Shown one piece after another: positions 35,801-44,797 of a DNA stretch of 64,000 nt. Origin of the DNA: Streptomyces lunaelactis. GTDB taxonomy: Bacteria; Actinomycetota; Actinomycetes; Streptomycetales; Streptomycetaceae. The position numbers and the translations under genes are program-made. Every line of letters starts with the position of its first letter. Positions within the stretch are counted from its first letter, which is position 1. The stretch spans positions 124,001 through 188,000 of the forward strand of contig NZ_CP026304.1 in the NCBI RefSeq assembly GCF_003054555.1, in the 5' to 3' direction. The notes beneath the pieces were generated by a model. That model saw nothing but the letters and a program-made list of their open reading frames with translations, was not told where the DNA came from and made no database searches.

Positions 35801-38302
35801 GCGGAGATTGTCGCCGGTGATGGCCGCCGCCCCGTCGTACAAGGCGTTCCACCGGCTCTCAGTGCCCTGGGCGTCGGCCACGTGCACGAAGGACGGTTCC
35901 CGCCGGGCTGCAAGCAGCCCGGCGCCGGAGAGCAGACCGGCGTCCTGCCGGAGCCGGACGGCCGCGTCCCACCAGGACAGCAGCAGGGCGTGGCGGAGCA
36001 GGATGTAGAGCAGGGCTGTCGGCTCACGGTCGCCGGTGAACCCGGTTTCCTGGCGCAGCTCCTCCAGTGACGAACGGCCCGCGTCGGCCAGCCACCGCAG
36101 GTAGTTGCGCCCGTCGTCGCAGTACGCGCGGACCGCTGCCTCCTCCGACAACGGGCGGTCGTCGACGATCGGCCCCTTCAGTTTGTGCTGGGCGGTGTGG
36201 AACAGCTTGCCGAGGATGTCCGGCGCGTCGTTGCCGGCGTACCCCAGGCGGGCCAGCAACTGGCGCCCGGTAACGAGGTGACCGAACGCGTCCCACGCGT
36301 CGAAGAACTGCCGGCCCAGGTTGTCGAAGCGGAACCGGTTGAAGATGTCGGCGATCGACTCGGCGTAGCGCTGGTGGAACTCCACCGACGCGGGGTGCAG
36401 CGCCACGATGTCGAGCAGCGTCTGGTGCGGGTCGCCGGGGGCGTACGCGTGCGGCACCGCCTCGGTGAGCGTGGCCAGGTCGCTGGTGACCACGGCGAGC
36501 ATCTTGCCCAGAGTGGTCAGCACCGGCAGGTCAGGCGGCCTCGCCGGGTCGCCGGGGGCGCCGGTGCCGAACCGCAGCCGGCCGAACGCTGTGGCGGGCA
36601 CGATGCCGTACGGCTGACGGCCGAGGCGCAGCGCCGGCACCCGGCCGCGGCCGCTGACGTAGTCGAGGAAGAAGCCCCGGGTACGCGTCACGTCGTCGTC
36701 GCCGAGCAGCGGATGCATCATCGACTCGAGGAAGTAGCCCCAGGTGGCCGGCCACAGCGCGGTGTTCATCGCGCGCGCCTCGGCCTGGTCGGTTCCGGCG
36801 GCGCCGGCGACCGCGGCGAACACCGCCGGGTCGACGCCGAGGCACTCGGCCAGCCACTGACCGTCCTGTTTGGTCGCCCAGCGCGGCTCGTCGACCAGCC
36901 GCGACCCGGCACCCAGGTAGCGGTCGTAGCTGAGGTCGGGGTCGTCGAGCCGGCTGAACCCGGACGGCACGCCCTCGGTGTTGTTGGTCGGCGTGCCCTG
37001 GGCAAGGATCGACATCCCGGACCGGCCGCGGTGGTGGTGGGCGAGCAGCTCCTCCAGCTCCGCCTGATCTTCGGCCGGGGTCGAGCCGGCCCGGATGCCG
37101 ACCGCGAAGAGCCGGTCGAACCCGTTCTCCATGCCCGGCCGCAGCTCGACCCGCATCGCCATGCCGACGTCGACCGCAGCGCCGAAGTCGACCATCCAGC
37201 GCAGCTCGTCGGGCACCACCAGTTCGCCGTTCTCGATGCGGAACTGGTCGTCCGGCCCGGCCGCCGGGTCGGGGCCGACGACCAGCGACGGCGGGATCTG
37301 ATTGCCGAGGAACTCCAACACCGGTCGCCCGGAGCGAAGGCCGATCAGCACGATCCGGTCCGGCAGCAGGTTGGCCCGCGCCGCCCGGGTCCAGGCGGAC
37401 GGTTTGGTGTCGGCGCCGGCGAGCGACGGCAGCTCGCAGAAGGCGACCGTCACCTCCGCCTGCTCGGGGTCCACGCCTGCGGGCCGCTCGTCGAACGCGG
37501 ATGGCGGCACGCCGAGCACGGCGTCGGCCCGGGCGTCGCCCACGGCGCGGCGCAGCGCGGTCGCGAAGGCACCCTTCGGGTCGCCGCCGGCGCGCCACAC
37601 CTGCTCCCAGTACCGCGCGACGGCGGTGCGCTCCGCCGCGCTCAGCGTCAGGTCGCCGGCGACCACCAGGATCACCTCGTCGGCGCTCGTCCGGACCGGT
37701 TCGGCGGTCGGGTCCAGCGGGGCGAACCGGTCGATGATCCAGCCCGCGCGGCCGCTGCCGCTGCCGGCCACCAGGGACCGCCACGCGGCGCGGCGCATGC
37801 CATCGTCGCCCCCGGCCCGGAAGATCGAGGCCCAGAACCGGGTCGCGTTGACCACTTCCGTGTCGCTGAGCCGGTCTTCGAACCCGTCGACCGCCCACTG
37901 GTCCGGATAGATCCGCACCCACAGTTCCGTGGGGGTGAAGCGGGTCTCGATCCGCAGCGGCATCAGCAGCAGCGGCGTCCGGCCGTCGAGGCCACCGATG
38001 GCATTGCGCGGGTCGGACACCTCGGCGAGGCCGCGGACCTCGCCGGCCAGCCGGCTCTCCGCCCGCCGCAGCTTCTCCCGCAGCTCGGCCAGCGCGGATG
38101 TGGCCGACACGAGGGCGTCGTCGAGCTCGGCCAGCGACCGTGGCGGCCGGGCGAGCCGCGGGTCGACCCGCCGGGCCGCGGCGTCGCGGGCGCGCCGCAC
38201 GCGGGTCAGCCGGGCGTCGGCTGCGGCGACCTCGGCGCGCAGGTCGGCGGCCTCTGCGGCGCGTTCGCGCATGCGGCGGTAGGCGGGGCGGGGGTCATTC
38301 AT
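32846..38302 (-). CDS. Giant conserved protein of unknown function (1818 aa)
   Basis: This 1818-residue protein opens with a coiled coil (about 1-100: RERAAEAADLRAEVAAADAR; LREKLRRAESRLAGEVRGLA). A conserved-looking block follows at about 105-190 (LLLMPLRIETRFTPTELWVR; IYPDQWAVDGFEDRLSDTEV; ATRFWASIFRAGGDDGMRRA). The centre (about 480-1200) has motifs such as GRVPALRLGRQPYGIVPATA, NLSSERMRLATSVLQGLRNG and YPFGRADLPAASAAQRQAID. The last third is Ala/Asp/Arg-rich and helical, ending in FPHVSEPWLALDWPPGTTLT and a compact C-terminus. There is no signal peptide, membrane helix or nucleotide-binding motif. It overlaps the genes on both sides by eight bases. It looks like a scaffold or the body of a large complex, but this is only inference. 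Confidence 0.85.
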   Translation of the reverse strand: MNDPRPAYRRMRERAAEAADLRAEVAAADARLTRVRRARDAAARRVDPRLARPPRSLAELDDALVSATSALAELREKLRRAESRLAGEVRGLAEVSDPRNAIGGLDGRTPLLLMPLRIETRFTPTELWVRIYPDQWAVDGFEDRLSDTEVVNATRFWASIFRAGGDDGMRRAAWRSLVAGSGSGRAGWIIDRFAPLDPTAEPVRTSADEVILVVAGDLTLSAAERTAVARYWEQVWRAGGDPKGAFATALRRAVGDARADAVLGVPPSAFDERPAGVDPEQAEVTVAFCELPSLAGADTKPSAWTRAARANLLPDRIVLIGLRSGRPVLEFLGNQIPPSLVVGPDPAAGPDDQFRIENGELVVPDELRWMVDFGAAVDVGMAMRVELRPGMENGFDRLFAVGIRAGSTPAEDQAELEELLAHHHRGRSGMSILAQGTPTNNTEGVPSGFSRLDDPDLSYDRYLGAGSRLVDEPRWATKQDGQWLAECLGVDPAVFAAVAGAAGTDQAEARAMNTALWPATWGYFLESMMHPLLGDDDVTRTRGFFLDYVSGRGRVPALRLGRQPYGIVPATAFGRLRFGTGAPGDPARPPDLPVLTTLGKMLAVVTSDLATLTEAVPHAYAPGDPHQTLLDIVALHPASVEFHQRYAESIADIFNRFRFDNLGRQFFDAWDAFGHLVTGRQLLARLGYAGNDAPDILGKLFHTAQHKLKGPIVDDRPLSEEAAVRAYCDDGRNYLRWLADAGRSSLEELRQETGFTGDREPTALLYILLRHALLLSWWDAAVRLRQDAGLLSGAGLLAARREPSFVHVADAQGTESRWNALYDGAAAITGDNLRPLHEVIPALLDKPAAARLREVTDAIDALSGLPTARLERLQAEHLDCCSHRVDAWRLGLVTRRLLDMRGLAPGDGTGDPRPDPRRGVHVGAYGWLHDVRPERRTVQPVKLPDELKPAFGAGPTPVRDSANGGFVHAPSLNHAATAAILRSGFMANATPDHPDTMALNLSSERMRLATSVLQGLRNGQPLGNLLGYRFERGLHDRHGLAEVDAFIHPLRLAFPLTGDRDGRMCVDGLELVRHVRTGNSGYPFGRADLPAASAAQRQAIDLEVERLLDVHDAIADLVLAEGVHQAVLGNTDRAASTLDTIGRGGFPPEPAVLETPRRGSTLTHRVAIHLRAGLDHLASPLDGLAMTPRAIAEPGVNELVAAMLPPPADVVVRVRWTDPDGTDRDRLVSQAELGLQPIDLLYLVRLESQAALGELDERILRYVAGEAGLRPDAAPTVHFTERVPGKVTFFEIAPLVGHLRTVATTSRTLRATDVLRAGEAHSTADALPHADRARVAEVAARLDSHLGGLRSLRTEIDTALADPVALRAAVDDLVDRAGAALVGSGRFGLPSGGTGQLAARRAVLFDDLLAAVATRAERWRARLARADAALARDSALPSTATDAERVAVLLRADREVRDAPTNPVPAAAAPFRAAIETQRSAFADRLAGFEAVAGSTTGLADALAAVALLPVDAFDAEPFPIDGFAERAVALGRDTSRALDFVITEAETRSDAAAGHLAAHDLAAPGRPRVDALAAAVAALLGPDAVFVPEFDIPTAQADEWEAALQWSRSGGLLAGLPTRPFPVDDWLHGVARVRGPVRSWEQATLLASAFNRPEPELTPSQFPHVSEPWLALDWPPGTTLTGDRLLYTAHYPAAFDKRAAQAGLLLDEWVEVVPGDTATTGIVFHHDSPNSEPPQAMLLVVPPDATAGWLWDDLVAALNDTLDLARQRALEPAAIAQTAYATFLPATVSEATVRGLGISANLAVNNGLYRILRADDA

Positions 38303-41300
38303 GGCCGATCAGCTCCCCCGCGTGCACGGCCACGAGCACCGGTGCCTGGTAAAGGATGTAGGCCACCTCGGACGCGTTGAGGTCCGGACCCCAGTGCAGG
38401 AAGCGGTCCTCCGTCCACTGGTCGTGCTTCTCGGCGTCGGCGCCGGTCGGCTCGGCCAGGTGGCGGGTCGCCGCGGTGGGCCCGGCCGGGATGAACGGCA
38501 CGCCCGGCGCGACGTCGTCCCAGGCGAGGTCGTTCCACACGTTGAGGTTGCCGTCACGCGCGATGTCGAGACCGAAGCGGGGCTCCCCCGGCCGCTCGCG
38601 CAGCACGAAGAACCAACCGGCGTCGGGGTCGGGCACCGACGGGTCCTGGCCGCGGGCCTCCTCAGCGGTGAGGTCGAAGCCGAGGAAGGAGATGTCCGGC
38701 TCGACCTTGGCGCCGAACAGCGGCATGCGCAGCTTGCTCAGCGGCGGGTCCAGCTCCTCGGCCGACGTGAGGTCGTCGAGCTCCCGTTCGGCGCCCGGGT
38801 CGATGGCGCCGTCCGCGGTGCGCCGCCACTTCGCCTTCTGCGCGTAGATCACTGCCGTGGGGAAGCGCTTGAGCAGGTCGCCCCGGATCACCAGGACCAC
38901 TTCGTCCCGGCCGCCGGTGCCGCTGCCCAACTCGCGATGGTCGTGCTCCCCGAGCGTCGAGGTGAGCGGCCACTGGTGCAGCGGCGGGATGTCACGCAGC
39001 CGCTCCCGGCGTGCCGCGCCGGTCTCGCCCGGGACCGGGAGCTGATGCGAGGGGTCCCAGAACTGCCGGAAGTAGCTGCCCTGCTGGTCGGTGGGGTACT
39101 CGCGCCAGAGCAGCTCGCGCGCCATCTCATGGTTGAGACCGACCAGGTACGCCTCGATGAACCGCTGGTTGGTCTCCAGCATGCTGATGCTGTCGGGCGG
39201 GATGAGGTTGAGGTTGGGCAGGAACAGCTCAGACGACTTGTCGGCGAGCGGCCGGTACATCGGCAGGTCGATCTCCGGGTAGGCCATGACCTCGCGGAAC
39301 GAGGCCACGACCACCGGCCGGAACCGCGCCGGGATGGTCAACCCGGCGAGCACCCGGCGGGGCACGGTGACGTCCGGGTCGACGAGGCCCAGTGCCGCCT
39401 TGGCCAGGCCGTCGACCGCGATGCCGGGCCGCCCCGGCTCCACCCCGGCCTCCGCCGAGGCGCGGATCAGCTCGGCGTTGCCCCGGATGCCGGTTTTGTA
39501 CCGGGCGCCGACCCGGCTGTCGGTCGCTGTCGGGTCCATGGTGGGCACGTCCTTGCCGGGGTCGCTCAGCGTGAAGCGCTCGTACCGCGGCAGCTCGGTG
39601 ACCAGCTCCGGCTTGCGTTCGTCGAGTGCGAGTTGGAAGGCGGCCGTGTCGCGATGACGGCTGAGGGCCCGTAGGACGACCGCGGAGGTGGGTACGCCCG
39701 GCGGCGCCGTTTTCGGCCGGGCGGCGGTGGCCTTCTGCGCGGCGATGGCGGCCAGCAGGCGGCGGGGTGGATCGCCGCGGCGGGTCAGGGCCCGCACCAC
39801 GGTCGAACCCGGGCGGCTGATCCGCCGCATCGCCGCGCTCAGCGGCCCCTTGGCGACCAGGCTCGCCGCGAGGCCGTGAGCCACGGTCACTCCGCTGTGG
39901 ACGATCCGCGGATGCACCGGCGCGGTGATCGCCAGCACCCGGCCGGGGTCAGCGGCCACCTGGGCGGCGAGATGGCGGCGGTGGATGCTGGCGGCCACCT
40001 CCCGGGCGAGCTGGCCGAGGCGGATCCGCTTGTTGGCCGCCTGCACCGCGCCGACCTGGTCCCAGGCGGCCGCCAGGTAGGTCTCCTGGTTGTCCTGCAC
40101 GACCGCCGTTCCGAACCCGGCGGTGGCGCGGAAGCGGGGGTCGAGGTTGAGCTCGTGCACCCAGTTGCCGGTCAGCTGGGGCGCCGTCGCCTCCAGCAGG
40201 CGGCTGGTCTGGGCGTGCCACCGGCCGTACAGCGGTGGGGTGACCACCGGATCCGGGTCCGCGGCGTCGCCCGCGGCGTAGTCGTCGCCCAGCTCGACGA
40301 GGTCGGCCAGAGCCCTCTGGAACGGGTGCGGGAACGGGGTGTCCCAGTTCTCGTAGCGCTCCGCTTCCGCCTGCGCCAACTCGTCGAGGTTGATCTGGGG
40401 GACCCGCAGCGCCCCGCCGAGGCGCAGCATGCCACCGAGGCCGGGCACGTCGATGCCGGGCAGGCCGGGCAGCGGCTTGCGGACGTCCATGTCGCGCTGG
40501 CCGACGTGTGGGTCCATCCGGCGGGGCTTGAGCAGGCGGACCAGGTACTCGAAGTCGCCGACGGTGCCGGTCCGGAACTGCCAGCGGTGGTAGTAGCAGT
40601 AATGCGGGGGTTCGCCGCGGTTGGCGTAGTCGCCCCAGGCCGGCTGCATGGCGGCCGGCGTCGCGCCCGGGTCGAGACCGAGCCCGGCCAGTCGGCCGCT
40701 CTCGAAGGCGGGCATGACGAACGCGTGGTAGGCGGTGTTGGGCCGCAGGCGCCGCGGGCAGAGCAGCCGCGACAGCCCGAGGTCCGGGTTCGCGCCGACG
40801 ACCTCGTCGAACCGCGGCAGCACCTGGGCCATGTCGTCGGACACCACCTCGCCGGCCGCGTCGAGCCCCCCGTTGACGTGGACGTGAGCCCAGGCCCACA
40901 GCTCGCCGGCGGCGGGGAACACGCCGGAGTCGCCGACGATCACGAACGGCAACGGCTTCCCGGTGGCAGTGCCCTCGGTGAACTCGTCGTCGGCCAGCAC
41001 GACCAGCGCCAGCCAGGGCCGCAGGCGCTTCGACCCGTCCGGTGGCGCCGGGGTGTAGCGCCATGGCAGGTCCTCGTCGTAGAACTCGACGAACGGCAGG
41101 TAGTTGGGCTCGAAGTCGGTGATCCCAGCGCGCGGCTCGGTGCGTACGATCGAGCGGGCGTCCAGGCCGATCACGTCGCCGGGCCCGTAGAGCTCGACGT
41201 CGCGGTGCACCGGCAGCGTGGTCGTGCCGCCGCCCACCGCGTCGCCGGTGAGCGTCAGGTCGACGCCGATGCTCGCCCGGGTCGCGCCGCCGGGCGCGGC

Positions 41301-41366
41301 GGTGATCAGGTTGGCGACTCCCCGCCGCAGCCACGGCAGGAACGAATAGGTGCCGATGTCGCTCAT
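38295..41366 (-). CDS. Large conserved protein of unknown function (1023 aa)
   Basis: This 1023-residue soluble protein starts MSDIGTYSFLPWLRRGVANL. The N-terminal third is beta-rich (TRASIGVDLTLTGDAVGGGT; GPGDVIGLDARSIVRTEPRA; RLRPWLALVVLADDEFTEGT). The second half carries what look like the signature motifs: FREVMAYPEIDLPMYRPLAD (about residue 690), KSSELFLPNLNLIPPDSISM, VGLNHEMARELLWREYPTDQ (about 742-762) and GSYFRQFWDPSHQLPVPGE. I remember such motifs from uncharacterised bacterial proteins but no function. The ATG overlaps the stop of the DUF6603-like gene (ATGA), and its end overlaps the giant gene by eight bases. Confidence 0.85.
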   Translation of the reverse strand: MSDIGTYSFLPWLRRGVANLITAAPGGATRASIGVDLTLTGDAVGGGTTTLPVHRDVELYGPGDVIGLDARSIVRTEPRAGITDFEPNYLPFVEFYDEDLPWRYTPAPPDGSKRLRPWLALVVLADDEFTEGTATGKPLPFVIVGDSGVFPAAGELWAWAHVHVNGGLDAAGEVVSDDMAQVLPRFDEVVGANPDLGLSRLLCPRRLRPNTAYHAFVMPAFESGRLAGLGLDPGATPAAMQPAWGDYANRGEPPHYCYYHRWQFRTGTVGDFEYLVRLLKPRRMDPHVGQRDMDVRKPLPGLPGIDVPGLGGMLRLGGALRVPQINLDELAQAEAERYENWDTPFPHPFQRALADLVELGDDYAAGDAADPDPVVTPPLYGRWHAQTSRLLEATAPQLTGNWVHELNLDPRFRATAGFGTAVVQDNQETYLAAAWDQVGAVQAANKRIRLGQLAREVAASIHRRHLAAQVAADPGRVLAITAPVHPRIVHSGVTVAHGLAASLVAKGPLSAAMRRISRPGSTVVRALTRRGDPPRRLLAAIAAQKATAARPKTAPPGVPTSAVVLRALSRHRDTAAFQLALDERKPELVTELPRYERFTLSDPGKDVPTMDPTATDSRVGARYKTGIRGNAELIRASAEAGVEPGRPGIAVDGLAKAALGLVDPDVTVPRRVLAGLTIPARFRPVVVASFREVMAYPEIDLPMYRPLADKSSELFLPNLNLIPPDSISMLETNQRFIEAYLVGLNHEMARELLWREYPTDQQGSYFRQFWDPSHQLPVPGETGAARRERLRDIPPLHQWPLTSTLGEHDHRELGSGTGGRDEVVLVIRGDLLKRFPTAVIYAQKAKWRRTADGAIDPGAERELDDLTSAEELDPPLSKLRMPLFGAKVEPDISFLGFDLTAEEARGQDPSVPDPDAGWFFVLRERPGEPRFGLDIARDGNLNVWNDLAWDDVAPGVPFIPAGPTAATRHLAEPTGADAEKHDQWTEDRFLHWGPDLNASEVAYILYQAPVLVAVHAGELIGHE

Positions 41367-44300
41367 GCGGTGGCCGCCTCGTACGTGGGGATGACGTGGA
41401 CCGTGCCGGCCCGGCTCGGGTCGCCTGCGACCACCCCGTCGAGCCACTCCCGCGCAGCCGCCTCGCTGCCGAAGACCTGCGTCGTGGCGCGGTTGTCCGC
41501 GGTGGAGGCGACGACGAAGCCGGCGTCGGTGACCGCCACCGCGTCGTGGTGCGGGTTGAGCAACTGCGCGACGGCGGCGGAGACCGGCGAACCGGCGATG
41601 CTGGCGCCGGCGACGAAGTGGGCGAACAAGCCACCGGCGATGGGCCGGAAGCGGCGCTGGCGGCGGCGGAACTGGTCGTCGATGGTGACCTCTTCGAAGC
41701 GGACGACCCGCCGGGCCATCCGCGCGGACTGGGCGCCCGCGCCGGTCGGCACCAGCTCCATCCCCGCGTGCTGGCGCTCGAACGACGGCCGGGACAGCTT
41801 GGCCGCGTCGTCCAGCTCCAGGAACTGCGCCATGGCGAACGGCTCGGTGACGTCGTTGCCCGCGCGCAACGCGGTGCCCTGCACGGTGAGGGTGAAGCGG
41901 GTCGCGTCGCTGGCCCGGTTGCTGCCGACCTTGGCGATGCCGATGTCCAGCGGCACGGCGCGCTGCCGCACCTCCAGCACGCCGACCGGGTGCAGCGCGA
42001 GCGCCGCGGATCCGGAGTCGGGCAGGCTGCGCAGCGACACGAGCAGGCTGGTGCCCGGCGGGGGGAACGCCCGCCACGACTCGGCCTTCTCCAGCTCGGT
42101 GCGCAGCAGCGGCAGCACGTTGACCGGGTCCAGCTCGGTGTGCTTCGGCTCGCCCCAGGTCTCGTCGAAGTCGGCGGATACGTCGAAGAAGAAGAACGAG
42201 ATCGAGCCCTCGCCGCGGGCCCGCCACGGCGACGTCCCCTCCAGTGCGAAGTGCAGGTGGATGCTGAAGACGCCGAGGCCGAAGACCTTCAGCGACACCG
42301 ACGCGGAGATCTCGACGACGAAGTAGAACGGCGAGAACCGGAACAGCGCGTCGAAGCCGATGTGCCCCTCGATGCTGATTCCGCTGAACCGGAAGTACAG
42401 CTCCGCGGCCGCGCCGAACTGCGCGGTATTGCTGGTGATGGCGAAGTAGTTGGTGATCCGGATCCGGCCCCAGTCCTCGTCGAGGATGCTGATCGTGATC
42501 CGCTGCGGGCTCGGGAACGGCAGCGGGGGCGGATCGAAGCTGGGGTGGAAGCCGCCGACGCTGACCACGAACTCGGGCTGGTCGCCCCAGGCCACCAGCA
42601 GGCCCATCTCCCCGGCGATGGTCAGGAACAGAATCCGGGAGTCGAACAGCGAGGCGAAGAAGTACAGCCGCTTGCGGTCGAACTCGACTGTGCCGGCGAA
42701 GTTGACCTGGAGCTGCACCAGCGGCTCGTCGGGGGTGGGCAGCGCGACCTTCAGCACGCCGACGATGGCGACGTTGCCCGGGATCTCGATGATCACGCCG
42801 ACGGAGGCGCTGATCAGCGTCGGGCTGCCCCAGCCGATCTTGATCATCGGGCCGATCAGGAACGTGTTCTGCTTGGCCGGGAAGAAGGCGCGCAGGTCGC
42901 TGAGGATCCGTGGCGCGTTGGCCACGACGTCGCGGGGGAACATCACCGATTCCACCGCGCCGGTGCGGACGCCCTCCATCAGCGCCTGCAGGTTCATCGT
43001 CCGGTTGATGCCAAGGAGTCCGCCGACGCCGAGCAGGGTGAAGCCGTAGCCGAGCTGGATACCCCCGGGGAACTGCGCGGTGATGATGATCAGCATCGAG
43101 AACCCGGGCGAGCCGTCCGGGTTGCGGGTGGTGATCAGACCGATCGCCGCCACCGCCAGGAACTCGGCGATGACCAGCTCCAGGGCGCCGGCGTACTCAC
43201 CCTTCTCGGTGTCGATGAACAGGTAGCCGCCGCCCTTGACGACGCCGACGTCGAGCGAGAGGCCGATGCCGTTGGGCGGCTTGAACCGGAACCCGAGGTC
43301 GATCGGGCCCAGGTTGCCCTCGCCGCCGGGTGGCAGGCCAAGGACGGCCTCGACCCCGATGCTTTCGACGACGGCCTGCAGCGGTCCGAGCGCGGCCTTG
43401 ATCGTGGCCATGAGCCCGACCGGGAACCCGGCCGTCTCGATGCCGACCCGGAACGTGAGGTTTTTGATCTCGATCGGACCGAGCTGGATGTGCGCGGGGA
43501 TCTGAACGTCGAGCCCGCCGCTGCCGGTGAAGTAGACACCGGAGCCGGCCGAGCCGGCCCGCCAGCCGAAGCCGAGGTCGAACCGGGCCCTCAGCTCGAA
43601 GCCCGCCATCACGCTGCCGATGAACCCGTCGGCGTCGGCGAGGGAGATGGACAGCTCGCCGCCCTCGATGGCGCCCTCGATGCCTACGTCGCCGTTGGCC
43701 CGCCCGGCGTCGGCGTCCCAGGCGAAGGAGGTGGTCAGGCGGATCCCGATCCGCTTCGCGCTGAGCTCCGTGGCGCCGGCCACGCCGAGCAAGATCACCG
43801 CCTCCCGGCCTGGCGCGGGCATCTTGTCGAGCCCGGCCTTGAGCGTGCCCTGCACCGTGCCCTCCGGCGGGATCACCGAGAGGTTGGCCGGCGGCTGGAG
43901 GCGGATGCCGGTGGACGCGGCGACCGCCCCGGCGGCGCTGAAGCCGAGCAGGAAGTCGCCACTGACGGGCACCACGAGGTCGGTTCCGTCGGCCAGGCCG
44001 AACTTGGCGATCAGGTCGAGGCCGGGCGGCGTGACCGTGGGGTCCGTGGGGATCAGCGCCGCGAGGAAGAACTCGATGAACGGCCGCTCGGGCGGCCCGG
44101 GGTCGATGCCCGAGGCCACGGGCAGACCGAGGGAGGTGAGCAGCTCGTAGAGCAGGTCGATGAGCAGGGCGCCGTCGAACGCCGGCGTGCCCCAGCCGAA
44201 CAGGGAGCTGAACGCCGTCTCGGGCGAGGAGAAGAACTCGCCGATCCGGGCGAAGTCGACGAACCGCACCGTGGTCTCGGGCAGCACGGGATCGGTGGAC

Positions 44301-44797
44301 GCGGGGTTGACCACCGTCGTGCCCAGCACGCCGAGCGCGGTCAGCACGCCGGACACGATCGGTTGATTGTCGGTCAGGTAGCGGGCGACGACCCGGTCCA
44401 GCAGCCGCTTGGGCAGCTCGCTGACGAACTGCTCCAGAGCACCAGGGAGGACGCCGAGGTTGATGCTGCCGACCTCGCGGGCGATCGTGTCGAAGGAGCG
44501 GATCACGCCGACCAGCTCGACCACCAGCGGCGCCGACTTCGCGGCCAGCTCCAGACCGCCGACGTCGGCCTCAATCGCCTCGAGCAGCTCGCCGACCAGG
44601 TCGGGCAGCTCCTGCGCGGACGCGGCGCAGGAGCCGACGGCACTGCGCAGCGCCGGCGACACCAGGTCGGGCGGGATCCACAGGCCGAGGTCGGTGAGCA
44701 CGGCGAGCGGGTCGTCGCCGCCGAACTCGTCGCCGAGGTCGGCGAGCGCCGAGCCGAGCATCAGCGCCAGGCGTTCCAGTGTGCCGGGCTCAGCCAT
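41363..44797 (-). CDS. DUF6603-like large beta-rich protein (1144 aa)
   Basis: This 1144-residue protein resembles DUF6603 proteins. The first ~170 residues are alpha-helical (LVGELLEAIEADVGGLELAA; ALEQFVSELPKRLLDRVVAR). From about 230 to 960 it is a long run of short alternating hydrophobic/polar beta-strands (GGELSISLADADGFIGSVMA; IQLGPIEIKNLTFRVGIETA; YLFIDTEKGEYAGALELVIA; VEISASVSLKVFGLGVFSIH; GEGSISFFFFDVSADFDETW), including GGFHPSFDPPPLPFPSPQRI. No signal peptide is seen. The strand pattern suggests an extended beta structure with a hydrophobic face, such as a membrane-contacting or lipid-binding surface; this is inference. It is coupled to the oxidase gene by an eight-base overlap. Confidence 0.85.
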   Translation of the reverse strand: MAEPGTLERLALMLGSALADLGDEFGGDDPLAVLTDLGLWIPPDLVSPALRSAVGSCAASAQELPDLVGELLEAIEADVGGLELAAKSAPLVVELVGVIRSFDTIAREVGSINLGVLPGALEQFVSELPKRLLDRVVARYLTDNQPIVSGVLTALGVLGTTVVNPASTDPVLPETTVRFVDFARIGEFFSSPETAFSSLFGWGTPAFDGALLIDLLYELLTSLGLPVASGIDPGPPERPFIEFFLAALIPTDPTVTPPGLDLIAKFGLADGTDLVVPVSGDFLLGFSAAGAVAASTGIRLQPPANLSVIPPEGTVQGTLKAGLDKMPAPGREAVILLGVAGATELSAKRIGIRLTTSFAWDADAGRANGDVGIEGAIEGGELSISLADADGFIGSVMAGFELRARFDLGFGWRAGSAGSGVYFTGSGGLDVQIPAHIQLGPIEIKNLTFRVGIETAGFPVGLMATIKAALGPLQAVVESIGVEAVLGLPPGGEGNLGPIDLGFRFKPPNGIGLSLDVGVVKGGGYLFIDTEKGEYAGALELVIAEFLAVAAIGLITTRNPDGSPGFSMLIIITAQFPGGIQLGYGFTLLGVGGLLGINRTMNLQALMEGVRTGAVESVMFPRDVVANAPRILSDLRAFFPAKQNTFLIGPMIKIGWGSPTLISASVGVIIEIPGNVAIVGVLKVALPTPDEPLVQLQVNFAGTVEFDRKRLYFFASLFDSRILFLTIAGEMGLLVAWGDQPEFVVSVGGFHPSFDPPPLPFPSPQRITISILDEDWGRIRITNYFAITSNTAQFGAAAELYFRFSGISIEGHIGFDALFRFSPFYFVVEISASVSLKVFGLGVFSIHLHFALEGTSPWRARGEGSISFFFFDVSADFDETWGEPKHTELDPVNVLPLLRTELEKAESWRAFPPPGTSLLVSLRSLPDSGSAALALHPVGVLEVRQRAVPLDIGIAKVGSNRASDATRFTLTVQGTALRAGNDVTEPFAMAQFLELDDAAKLSRPSFERQHAGMELVPTGAGAQSARMARRVVRFEEVTIDDQFRRRQRRFRPIAGGLFAHFVAGASIAGSPVSAAVAQLLNPHHDAVAVTDAGFVVASTADNRATTQVFGSEAAAREWLDGVVAGDPSRAGTVHVIPTYEAATA

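Noticed and set aside
36185..38380. A 731-codon plus-strand frame across the 1818-residue gene
   Set aside because: Its composition (Arg/Gly/Val/His-rich) is that of an antisense shadow, and it has no ribosome-binding site or motif.
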